The position numbers and the translations under genes were made by a program. From Acidimicrobiia bacterium (GTDB lineage: Bacteria; Actinomycetota; Acidimicrobiia; Acidimicrobiales; Bin134), in the NCBI GenBank assembly GCA_022821445.1, contig JAJEDQ010000048.1, positions 1 through 52,749 on the forward strand: a stretch of DNA of 52,749 nt, read 5' to 3'. Numbering within the stretch: position 1 is the first letter of the stretch; each line of letters starts with the position of its first letter. Below the pieces are notes generated by a model that saw only the letters and a list, made by a program, of their open reading frames with translations, was not told the origin of the DNA and did not search any database. Below, one piece after another: positions 32,990-40,197 of this stretch.

Positions 32990-33460
32990 TCACAGCAGTT
33001 CCTTGCCGGCTATGCGGCGCTCTAGCCCCCATTTGCCGCTGCCCAGAATCCCTATGACCCATGCACACAAGAAGTGCAACATAACCACCTCTCCGCCATG
33101 GTGGAGGGTGTCGAAGCCATGGTCAGGATGCCAGTAGTGGGGCCACAGCCCTCGTTCCAAATGAATCGCGAAATAGGCCGCTGCGGTCACACACATCATG
33201 GCCCCCGCCGCCAGCCGGGTAAACAGGCCTACGCCAATCATGATCGCGGCGATCAACTCGACCCAGCCAGCGATATCCACTAGGGGGTCTAGGTCTTGCT
33301 CAGCGGGAAAATCCCACAGCAGGAATGTCTTCTGGATGCCGTGCATGGCAGTCAAGATGGCAAAACCCACACGAAAGATCAGATACAGCTCCCCGAAGTG
33401 AGCGCCGAAAAACTGGCCCAGGTACCCGTCTTGGGGGTGTCCCTTTCCGAACTTGAACAT
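32990..33460 (-). CDS. DoxX family membrane protein
   Basis: From ATG 33460, which has AGGTG upstream, 156 residues with four hydrophobic segments: LIFRVGFAILTAMHGIQKTF, then WVELIAAIMIGVGLFTRLAA, MMCVTAAAYFAIHL, and VVMLHFLCAWVIGIL. DoxX proteins are small quinone- or redox-linked membrane proteins of loosely defined role. A longer start at 33475 would add five residues. First gene of the accessory island on the map side. Confidence 0.75.
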   Translation of the reverse strand: MFKFGKGHPQDGYLGQFFGAHFGELYLIFRVGFAILTAMHGIQKTFLLWDFPAEQDLDPLVDIAGWVELIAAIMIGVGLFTRLAAGAMMCVTAAAYFAIHLERGLWPHYWHPDHGFDTLHHGGEVVMLHFLCAWVIGILGSGKWGLERRIAGKELL

Positions 33461-33548
33461 CCTGCACCTACTCAATCAGACTCGCATCTGGGCACTACAA
33501 CTCTGCTCCATGATTGGCTCCAACCGGCAATAATGATATCCGTTAGCA

Positions 33549-34331
33549 TTACCTGCCGGTGAATGTGGCTCGACCAGGGCCATTGTCCAGGAAACTCGCA
33601 ACCCCGATTTGGGCATCATCGGTGTCGAAACAGGCGGCGAACGCCTCGATCTCCACTTCCAGCGCATCATCCAACGGCAAGGCGAATCCCTCCAGAATGG
33701 CCTTCTTGGCAAGGGTGATGGCGGCTGGCCCCTCTGAATAGCGGGCTGCCAGCTTCACCGCCTCGTCGTACACCTCGTCATCGGGGAAAACGGCTGAAGC
33801 CAGCCCTATTGACACGGCCTCCTCGGCCCACACATTGCGTCCGCTGTAGATCAGCTCCTTGGCCTTGGTGATGCCCACCAGACGACTCAGCCTCTGGGTG
33901 CCGCCTCCACCGGGAATGATCCCCAAGTTGATCTCGGGCTGACCCAAAGCCGCCCCCTCGCCGACCAGGCGGAACTCGGCGGCCATAGCCAGCTCACAAC
34001 CCCCGCCCAGCGCATACCCATTGATGGCGCATATCGTGATCTGGGGTAGCAGCTCCACAGCTCGAAACGCAGCATTGAACCTTTGGGCCAGGTCTCGCCC
34101 CTCGTCTACGCCCATGCCGGTGAACTCGCTGATGTCTGCGCCAGCGGCGAACATCCTCGGCCCGCCCCAGATCACCACTGCCCTTATGTCGGTCATCACC
34201 GACAGCTCGCTTACTGCCTGATGCAGCTCTGCCAACACCTGCGCATTCAGCGCATTTGCCTTCGGGCGGTCCAATCGCAGAGTTGCCACCCCAGGGGTGC
34301 CACCGGTTTCGATTCTGACAAATTCGCCCAT
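33549..34331 (-). CDS. Enoyl-CoA hydratase (crotonase)
   Basis: 260 residues. Hydrates 2-enoyl-CoA in beta-oxidation-type reactions. Both catalytic glutamates of rat mitochondrial enoyl-CoA hydratase are present, in GGGCELAMAAEF and GQPEINLGIIPGGGGTQRL. The oxyanion-hole residues are in FAAGADISEF. It could serve the neighbouring biosynthetic cluster or general catabolism. Contrast with the crotonase at 46145, which lacks these glutamates. Confidence 0.88.
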   Translation of the reverse strand: MGEFVRIETGGTPGVATLRLDRPKANALNAQVLAELHQAVSELSVMTDIRAVVIWGGPRMFAAGADISEFTGMGVDEGRDLAQRFNAAFRAVELLPQITICAINGYALGGGCELAMAAEFRLVGEGAALGQPEINLGIIPGGGGTQRLSRLVGITKAKELIYSGRNVWAEEAVSIGLASAVFPDDEVYDEAVKLAARYSEGPAAITLAKKAILEGFALPLDDALEVEIEAFAACFDTDDAQIGVASFLDNGPGRATFTGR

Positions 34332-34392
34332 GGCTACGCTCCCAGCTTCTCCCGCCAGCCAACCGTATTCCGGACGCGCTCTTCCTGCTCAG

Positions 34393-35424
34393 TCATGGTC
34401 CCATCAGGCCTTGTTGCTCTAGGAACTGAACCGTCAGATCGGCGCACTCCTCCGGGGCCTCGAGCTGGAGAAAATGTGTCCTCTCGGGAAGGAAGTCGTA
34501 GTCGAACTCGCCCAGGGTGCGCAGGTCCAAACTGGGCAGGAACGAGTGCCGAACCGTGGGATCGGCGCCAATGGCCTTCAAGGGCACGTCACAGCTGTCC
34601 AGCATGTGAGTCGTGTGCATTGCAAAACCGAAGTACCACTCATAGAGCTGGGCTTCGTGCTCGGGGGGGCAGCGAAGCTCGTATCCACCGCCTTTCGCTT
34701 CCCGGAGCGTGGTCTCGGCCAAAAGCGAAAGCGTCTGGGGCGATATGAGGGAATAGGCCGGTGCCTGGCCGAGCATCTCAGCAAGTTCTTGGCGCGACTT
34801 GAAGTGACTCTGTCGACGTCGGGCCCGCCTCGCTTGGCGCTGGCACACCTCGTCCAAGTATCTGCCCCCTTCTCCGGTCAGTTCGAAGGCCGGATCGAAC
34901 AACACCAAGCTGGCAAAATCCGGCTGTTGCTGCTGGTGCAGCAGCGCAATGATGGTGGACACTGAGTGGAACACGCCATGGCATGGCTTTGGCCCCAAAT
35001 TGGATGAGATGGCATCGAGGACCGCCCGGCTGTCGCTGATCAGAGTCGGGATGTTGTAGGTGTCGATGGGACTGACAGCATTCCAACCATGGCTCCGCAG
35101 ATCGAAGATGCAAATGTCGAAACGGTCGGCCAGGCGCGACCAGTACGGGTAGTAAAGGTCGGCAGCAAGCCCGCAGCCGTGGGTCAGCACCAGCCGCGGA
35201 CCGCTCGGATCGCCGTGCCTCCGTACAGCGATGGCTGTCCCGTCGGCCATGACTGCTTCCACTATCTCTTTGGGAGCCGGAACTCTCCACGGATCCACCG
35301 CTGCACTATATCCACCCGCCATTTGAGGGTTGCGTACCCAGAGGTCGCCCCATTTCTCCATTTCCGAAGCCCCGGCTGGCAATAGGTTCCCGTCGGCGGT
35401 TCGCCTATTCTCTTTCTGACTCAA
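34393..35424 (-). CDS. Alpha/beta hydrolase
   Basis: 343 residues from TTG 35424. A nearer ATG at 35361 (MEKWGDLW...) would give 322 and leave 82 bases, rather than 19, before the divergent leader ORF. Core motifs: LTHGCGLAADLYYPYWSRLA (oxyanion HG), DLRSHGWN, nucleophile elbow VFHSVST with the serine in H-S-V-S rather than G-x-S-x-G, the acid near LVLFDPAFEL or later, and a late His (ERTHFLQ). In a cluster with ketosynthase and ACP genes it could be a thioesterase or tailoring hydrolase. Alternatively it may be a simple esterase. Confidence 0.75.
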   Translation of the reverse strand: MSQKENRRTADGNLLPAGASEMEKWGDLWVRNPQMAGGYSAAVDPWRVPAPKEIVEAVMADGTAIAVRRHGDPSGPRLVLTHGCGLAADLYYPYWSRLADRFDICIFDLRSHGWNAVSPIDTYNIPTLISDSRAVLDAISSNLGPKPCHGVFHSVSTIIALLHQQQQPDFASLVLFDPAFELTGEGGRYLDEVCQRQARRARRRQSHFKSRQELAEMLGQAPAYSLISPQTLSLLAETTLREAKGGGYELRCPPEHEAQLYEWYFGFAMHTTHMLDSCDVPLKAIGADPTVRHSFLPSLDLRTLGEFDYDFLPERTHFLQLEAPEECADLTVQFLEQQGLMGP

Positions 35425-35443
35425 TCAACACAAGGAGTTATCT

Positions 35444-35470
35444 ATGTCGATGATTGTCGAGGGCCTATGA
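35444..35470 (+). CDS. Eight-codon leader ORF coupled to the acyltransferase gene
   Basis: ATG 35444 encodes MSMIVEGL and stops at TGA 35468-35470, which overlaps the acyltransferase ATG at 35467 (ATGA). It has the best ribosome binding site of the region, AAGGAG (35432-35437), six bases upstream. The acyltransferase ATG itself has none. So ribosomes are probably loaded here and reinitiate, making the leader a translational coupler, perhaps also a regulatory peptide. Confidence 0.5.
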   Translation: MSMIVEGL

Positions 35471-36390
35471 GCGCGGACACCCCTCCGGCTGGGGAAGCAG
35501 CAGTCGGGACCAGTGCCAAAGAAGTCGTGATGTTCCCTGGCGGTGGAATCGACATGAACAACATGCGAGACACCCCCTTGCTGGATACCAGCTACCTGAG
35601 GCGCATTAGCAGCTTTCTGGGAATCGACCTCGCAGACCGACTCGCAAAGGGCGAAGTGGGATCCGAACCTGGTCCATATCAGACAAGCGTCGCAGCCCTG
35701 ACCTATGCCTTCACCCGCCAGCGATACGAAGGGGCTCGTCCGATGGCCGTGATCGGACAGTCGAGCGGGGTATGGGCTGCGGCGGCGCTGAAGGGCGCCA
35801 TCCGGATCGAGGATGCGTGCAAATTGCTGATGATCCGCGGACAGCTGATCGCCGAGGCCAGCGCCCGCCACGGCGAGGGGCGGATGCTCTCAGTGGTTGG
35901 ACCGGAGCCTTCTGAGACTGCCGCCGCGGTGGAGGAGATGGACGGATGCTGGGTGTCTGGCGTGATGACTAGGAGTTCGGTAACTCTGGGATGTCGCCTG
36001 GAGGTGCGTGAAGATGTGGAAAGCACCCTCTCCAAGGAGTTGCAGGCCAATGTGGTGCGTCTGCCCATTGACTTCGCCAGCCACTGCCCTCTCATGGCCG
36101 GTGTGGCCGACGAACTCAAGAAGGCCATGAGCGACCTTGAGATATTGGAAGATGGAGACGCCGATGCCATCGACCTTTACGACTGTTTCACCGACGATCC
36201 CGGCCCCGTCGACCTCGATTCACTTTGGGATCGGCTGGCCCGAAATGTCGAGGAACCCTTCGACCTGCTGTCCACCGTGAGATCCTTCGACGAGGACGCG
36301 TTGTTTGTCGAGTCGTTGCCCAACGCGGGCATCTTCAACATGATCCGCTACTGCGGCATCTCCCGGAAACGGATCATCAAGGCCGAATGA
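35467..36390 (+). CDS. FabD-like malonyl/acyl transferase
   Basis: 307 residues of the acyltransferase (AT) family that loads acyl units from CoA onto ACP. Nucleophile S99 sits in VIGQSSGVWAAA (GxSxG as GQSSG). The carboxylate-binding Arg is in MIRGQLIAEAS, suggesting a malonyl-type unit. The catalytic His is in ASHCPLMAG. The N-terminal FPGQG motif is FPGGG here. Partners: ACP (40156) and ketosynthase (39777). It heads a + strand pair with the next SDR, overlapping it by ATGA, and is translationally coupled to a leader ORF. Codon use is less GC-biased than the flanking housekeeping genes. Confidence 0.82.
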   Translation: MSADTPPAGEAAVGTSAKEVVMFPGGGIDMNNMRDTPLLDTSYLRRISSFLGIDLADRLAKGEVGSEPGPYQTSVAALTYAFTRQRYEGARPMAVIGQSSGVWAAAALKGAIRIEDACKLLMIRGQLIAEASARHGEGRMLSVVGPEPSETAAAVEEMDGCWVSGVMTRSSVTLGCRLEVREDVESTLSKELQANVVRLPIDFASHCPLMAGVADELKKAMSDLEILEDGDADAIDLYDCFTDDPGPVDLDSLWDRLARNVEEPFDLLSTVRSFDEDALFVESLPNAGIFNMIRYCGISRKRIIKAE

Positions 36391-37139
36391 AAGCCCTGCC
36401 CCCAGAGCAGGCGCCGGCGGTGGTGGCTAGCGGATCAGGCGGTATCGGCGCCGCCATCGTTAGGTCACTGGTCACCGCTGGCCACCCGGTGGCGTTCGGT
36501 TGCCGGCCGGGCGAGACGGTCTGCGCCGAACTTGAGGCGGAACTAGCCGATCCCGGGTACCTGGCTGCGGCATTCGAGTTGGATGTGCTTGATTCGAATT
36601 CCCTGAGCAGCTTCAGCGCGATGAGCACGGCGCGATTCGGGTCGCCGCTCTGCGTGGTAGTCAACCCTTCGGCCCATTTTGCGGCACCGGTGCAAAACAT
36701 GACCCAACAAGATTGGAGCAGCGTTGTCGATGCAAGCCTCTCGGAGGCATTCCGGCTGATCCAGCACTTTCTACCCGAGATGCAGACGAGCAACTACGGG
36801 CGGGTGGTTGTGGTGGGATCTGCGGCCTCGGTGGTGGGCTACCCGGAACAGGCGGCCTACTGCACATTCGCTGCTGGAATGGAGGGGTTGGTTCGGTCTT
36901 TGGCCGTGGAGCTCGCCCCCCATGATGTGCTGGTGAACGCGGTGGCGCCGGGTTACATCGAAGACGGTGGCGATGGTCTCGCCGGCCAGACCGACAGCAA
37001 GCACATACGGGCCAACACTGCGCTGCGCCGAGCAGGCCAAGCGAGCGAGGTTGCCGAAGTGGTCCGCTTCTTGTGCGGTCCCGGGCCTAGTGCCATGACG
37101 GGATGCGTGCTGCGAGTGGACGGAGGCCTCACTGCTTGA
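36387..37139 (+). CDS. SDR family protein lacking the catalytic lysine (FabG-like, probably degenerate)
   Basis: 250 residues, FabG-like. Rossmann motif SGSGGIGAAI. The catalytic region reads AAYCTFAAGMEGLV: the Tyr is there but YxxxK is YCTFA, so the lysine is missing. NNAG is NPSA. A reductase without the lysine should be inactive or strongly altered, so it may act as a dehydratase-like, structural or partner subunit for the intact SDR encoded opposite it. C-terminal GCVLRVDGGL is normal. Overlaps the AT gene by ATGA and the convergent SDR by 11 bases. Confidence 0.75.
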   Translation: MKALPPEQAPAVVASGSGGIGAAIVRSLVTAGHPVAFGCRPGETVCAELEAELADPGYLAAAFELDVLDSNSLSSFSAMSTARFGSPLCVVVNPSAHFAAPVQNMTQQDWSSVVDASLSEAFRLIQHFLPEMQTSNYGRVVVVGSAASVVGYPEQAAYCTFAAGMEGLVRSLAVELAPHDVLVNAVAPGYIEDGGDGLAGQTDSKHIRANTALRRAGQASEVAEVVRFLCGPGPSAMTGCVLRVDGGLTA

Positions 37140-37863
37140 GGACTGCTGCGGCTTCCCCGCAATCCACGTTCACGATGGTGCCGGTCACATAAGAACTCTG
37201 CGGGCCGGCCAGCCAGCAAATGACAGCGGCCGCCTCTTCCGGGTCGGCCATTCGGCCCAATGGGTTGCGCTCTATCAGGGATTGCCGCCAGCTTTCAGCG
37301 AGCACATCTGTCATGGGCGACTTGACCACGCCGGGCGCCACGATGTTGGCCCGTATGTTGCGGCGGCCCACCTCGCGTGCCAGGGAACGGACTGCTGAGT
37401 TCATCGCCCCTTTGGTCGCCGCGTAGGCCACCTGTCCTGGATCACCGAGTTCCCCCCGCACCGAGCTAACCCACACGATCGAGCCTCGTCGCCGAACCAC
37501 CATCGAGGGCAAAAGCGCCCGAGTCACTGCCAAAGGTCCCAGGAAGTTGATGGAGAGCATCCGCTCTACGGACTCCATCTCGTATTCGGCCAAGAGGGCT
37601 ACCTCGTGAATCCCCGAGGCGGCCACCAGAGCGTCACAGTCCCAGCCAGCGCCATCCAGCCATTTCTCGATCACCCCACCGGCATCGGGGGAGGTGATAT
37701 CAACCCGCAGTTCTTCAACGCCGATGCTCGAAAGCTCCTCCGACAGGCCGCGGCGGCTCACGCCGAGCACGTTCCAGTCCGGTGCCAACTCCCGGCAAAC
37801 CGCCGCTCCTATCGCACCGGTCGCCCCCAGCACAACACATGCCGATTTGGATGTCTCGGTCAT
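37129..37863 (-). CDS. SDR family ketoreductase (FabG-like), intact active site
   Basis: 244 residues. Cofactor motif GATGAIGAAV; NAG-equivalent SGIHE; catalytic Ser in VSSVRG and Tyr/Lys in YAATKGAMNS. C-terminus TGTIVNVDCG is standard. Likely reduces the beta-keto group on the ACP-bound chain made by the ketosynthase. It is the last gene of the minus-strand biosynthetic run (LLM, haloperoxidase-like, ACP, KS, short KS-like, SDR). The 3' end overlaps the opposite SDR by 11 bases. Confidence 0.82.
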   Translation of the reverse strand: MTETSKSACVVLGATGAIGAAVCRELAPDWNVLGVSRRGLSEELSSIGVEELRVDITSPDAGGVIEKWLDGAGWDCDALVAASGIHEVALLAEYEMESVERMLSINFLGPLAVTRALLPSMVVRRRGSIVWVSSVRGELGDPGQVAYAATKGAMNSAVRSLAREVGRRNIRANIVAPGVVKSPMTDVLAESWRQSLIERNPLGRMADPEEAAAVICWLAGPQSSYVTGTIVNVDCGEAAAVLKQ

Positions 37864-37891
37864 GACTCGGGCCTATCAGCTCGGTGGCAAA

Positions 37892-38572
37892 TCAGCCTGA
37901 TTGGTTGCCGACCGGCAGCTCGATGGCCAGTCCCGCGCCTCCCAGTTCCGAGTGAAGGCTCTCCATCTCCAACAGCAACCCGGTTTGCGGCCGAGACGCC
38001 ACCTCTAGCGCATCGCCCTCTTCGCCTCCGGCAACGATGCGCACACCCACCGCACCGACGGTCTCCGGCGGCAACTCGAATCCACCCCCAGCGCGGGCGA
38101 ACACCGCGAATCCAACGTCAACGGCGCCAACGGACACGTCTCGCACCGCGGCGCTTACCGCACTGTGATCGGAGTGAGCGTGATTGGTGTATTGGCAATG
38201 CCGCCAGCACTCGATCCCCTCCTTGCTGGCGAGGTATAGCCCGATGTTGTAAAGCTTGTTCAGCGGCAACAGCGGGTTGAGCCCTTCTGACAGCTTGGTC
38301 AATGCGGCCACTAAGTCGTCCTCATCGGCGAGTTCGTCGGCAAAGTCGATGTCCAATTGCAACGTGTCCTTGGCCCCGGCGAAGTAGAGCCCGCAGCCGA
38401 GCCCCTCCAATTCGCCATCGTTGCCCAGAAGCTGCTTGAAGCAGGCCAGGGTCAAGACTTCGAAATCGGCAACGCAACGGCGGTCGTGGCGAAACGGGAC
38501 CAACTCCCGATAGTCCAACTCATAGGGCACTCCGAATCCAACCTTGGCCGAAGCCGTTACCAGCGCTCTCAT
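37892..38572 (-). CDS. Short KS-like protein (chain-length-factor-like, no active-site Cys)
   Basis: 226 residues; the ATG overlaps the ketosynthase stop (ATGA). The fold appears to be the N-terminal half of a ketosynthase. GLYFAGAKDTLQLD, FNPxxP-like GLNPLLPLNKLYNIG, CQYTNHAHSDHSAVSAAVRD, and VGAVDVGFAVFA line up with the KS segments ending in the Cys loop, but histidine/aspartate replace the cysteine. About half the length of a true KS or CLF (400). This recalls the short KS-like factors (PF13723 type) of aryl polyene and related type II clusters. It would be the KS's partner setting chain length. Function inferred from context; moderate certainty. Confidence 0.6.
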   Translation of the reverse strand: MRALVTASAKVGFGVPYELDYRELVPFRHDRRCVADFEVLTLACFKQLLGNDGELEGLGCGLYFAGAKDTLQLDIDFADELADEDDLVAALTKLSEGLNPLLPLNKLYNIGLYLASKEGIECWRHCQYTNHAHSDHSAVSAAVRDVSVGAVDVGFAVFARAGGGFELPPETVGAVGVRIVAGGEEGDALEVASRPQTGLLLEMESLHSELGGAGLAIELPVGNQSG

Positions 38573-39777
38573 GGCTGCCTCAGGAATAGCGAGGCGTTCG
38601 ATCCGGCCAGCCCGAAGGAGTTTGTGAGCATTCCCCGGCAAGGGCTATGACGGGCGCTGCCGGCGATGTAGTCGTCGAGGCCGCAACGGGGATCAACCTC
38701 ATTGAGGTTGGCCGTTGGGGGCAAGGTGGATGTGTGTACGGCCATCGCACCGAATGCCGCCTCAAGGGCACCGGCGCCCCCAAGGAGGTGCCCGGTGACC
38801 CCCTTTGTCGAGCTAGCGGGTGGTGCGGCATCGCCGAACACTCTCCTGACCCCTTCGCTTTCCGACAAGTCGTTGTCTTCCGTGGATGTTCCGTGCATGT
38901 TTATGTAGTCAACGTCGTCCACGCCGGCGCCCCCGCTGTCGAGAGCCCGCTGCATGGCGAGGGCCTGTATCTCACCGCCGACCGAGCCGGCAGTGAGGTG
39001 AGCTGTCGAGACCGCCGTGCCCCACCCGGCCAACTCGGCGATCGGCTCTACCCCCCGGGCCTCAGCGCTCGCTTCCGACTCGACCACCATGACAGCCGCC
39101 CCCTCGGCGATCACAAATCCGGCCCGGGTTACATCGAACGGCCTCGATGCGGTCTCCGGGGTGGCATTGTGCCTTGTCAACACCCCCATTCGGGAGTGGA
39201 TGGCAACGATGACCTCGTTGATATTGGCATCGACCCCGCCGGTGACCACGATGTCGGCAAGGCCCGAACGCACCATCTCGCCAGCCTCCAATACCGCTAC
39301 GCCGCCGGCCGAACAAGCCGTGGTCACCCCGGAGTAACGGTCGCCGAAATCTGACCCTATGCCCTCGTGGGCGCCTTCCTGGGGACGCCGGTAGTAGTTG
39401 GACAAGTCGCAGCCCTCGATGGTCTCACCCCGCCGGGCGGCGGCGAACTCGTCGAGCTTCCATGCGAACCCGTGGCTGGCCACCACAGCCCTGGCCCGAT
39501 GGTCGCCGAGAAGGCGTCCCCGTTCGAGGCCGGCGCGTTGGAGTGCTTCGGCCTCGGCGAACCGGTAGAAGTCCAAAAGGCGCAGCGGAGACGACTCGAA
39601 GCCGTCCCCATCGCGGGCCGGCACCTGTCCTGCCACCTTGCAGTCGTCATCGCCGACATCGACAATCTCCAGCCTGGCGGTGCCCGAGCGGCCCTGCACC
39701 GCTGCTTCCCAGCAGTTGTCGATCCCCCATCCGACCGGACACACCGTGCCGATGCCAGTGACTAGCGCTCTAGGCAT
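38569..39777 (-). CDS. Beta-ketoacyl-ACP synthase II-like ketosynthase
   Basis: 402 residues, FabF-type. The catalytic triad is complete: C155 (TTACSAGG), H295 (MHGTSTEDND), H330 (TKGVTGHLLGGAG), with K325. The C-terminal NSFGLAGSNASLF replaces the usual FGGHN by AGSN. Condenses malonyl-ACP units with the growing chain. It overlaps the upstream ACP gene by eight bases and the downstream KS-like gene by four, so ACP-KS-CLF are tightly coupled as in type II PKS or aryl polyene systems rather than primary fatty acid synthesis. Confidence 0.87.
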   Translation of the reverse strand: MPRALVTGIGTVCPVGWGIDNCWEAAVQGRSGTARLEIVDVGDDDCKVAGQVPARDGDGFESSPLRLLDFYRFAEAEALQRAGLERGRLLGDHRARAVVASHGFAWKLDEFAAARRGETIEGCDLSNYYRRPQEGAHEGIGSDFGDRYSGVTTACSAGGVAVLEAGEMVRSGLADIVVTGGVDANINEVIVAIHSRMGVLTRHNATPETASRPFDVTRAGFVIAEGAAVMVVESEASAEARGVEPIAELAGWGTAVSTAHLTAGSVGGEIQALAMQRALDSGGAGVDDVDYINMHGTSTEDNDLSESEGVRRVFGDAAPPASSTKGVTGHLLGGAGALEAAFGAMAVHTSTLPPTANLNEVDPRCGLDDYIAGSARHSPCRGMLTNSFGLAGSNASLFLRQP

Positions 39778-40156
39778 TCTCGGAGAGCGCTCTCTGCAAC
39801 ATGCGGGTCAAGTCGCTGACCATTAGCACCACGAAGACATTTTCGACTTTGGCGCTCACCTCGATCCGCCCATCGTCCAACTCGGGTATGAAGTCGTTCA
39901 GCACGGCCAAGCCCTCCTTGGTCACGCCCCGATTCTCATCGAGCCAGCGGATACCAGCTTCCTCGAAGTGCTTTTGCAACTGGGCTACGGCCAAGTCCAC
40001 TCCGAACTGCTTGCGAATCTGATAGTTCATATCAAGAATATCGAGTGAGTCCGCGTCGAGGTCGTCGTACAACAGCGCCCCATCGCTCACTTCGTCCACC
40101 TCGATGTCGAGGGACTCGGCCACGATTTCGCGGACTTTGGCGGCATAGTCTTCCAA
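39770..40156 (-). CDS. Acyl carrier protein with C-terminal extension
   Basis: 128 residues. N-terminal ACP domain with the phosphopantetheine serine S37 in DLDADSLDILDM. ACPs are about 80 residues; here 45 more residues follow (from GVTKEGLAVLND) and end in EVSAKVENVFVVLMVSDLTR, of unknown role. This resembles ACPs of type II secondary metabolism that carry an extra helix. It is the carrier for the KS encoded immediately downstream and would be loaded by the AT at 35467. Confidence 0.87.
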   Translation of the reverse strand: MEDYAAKVREIVAESLDIEVDEVSDGALLYDDLDADSLDILDMNYQIRKQFGVDLAVAQLQKHFEEAGIRWLDENRGVTKEGLAVLNDFIPELDDGRIEVSAKVENVFVVLMVSDLTRMLQRALSENA

Positions 40157-40197
40157 TGGAATCTCCTTTGCAGATCAGACGGCTGGCCCAGCGGGGC

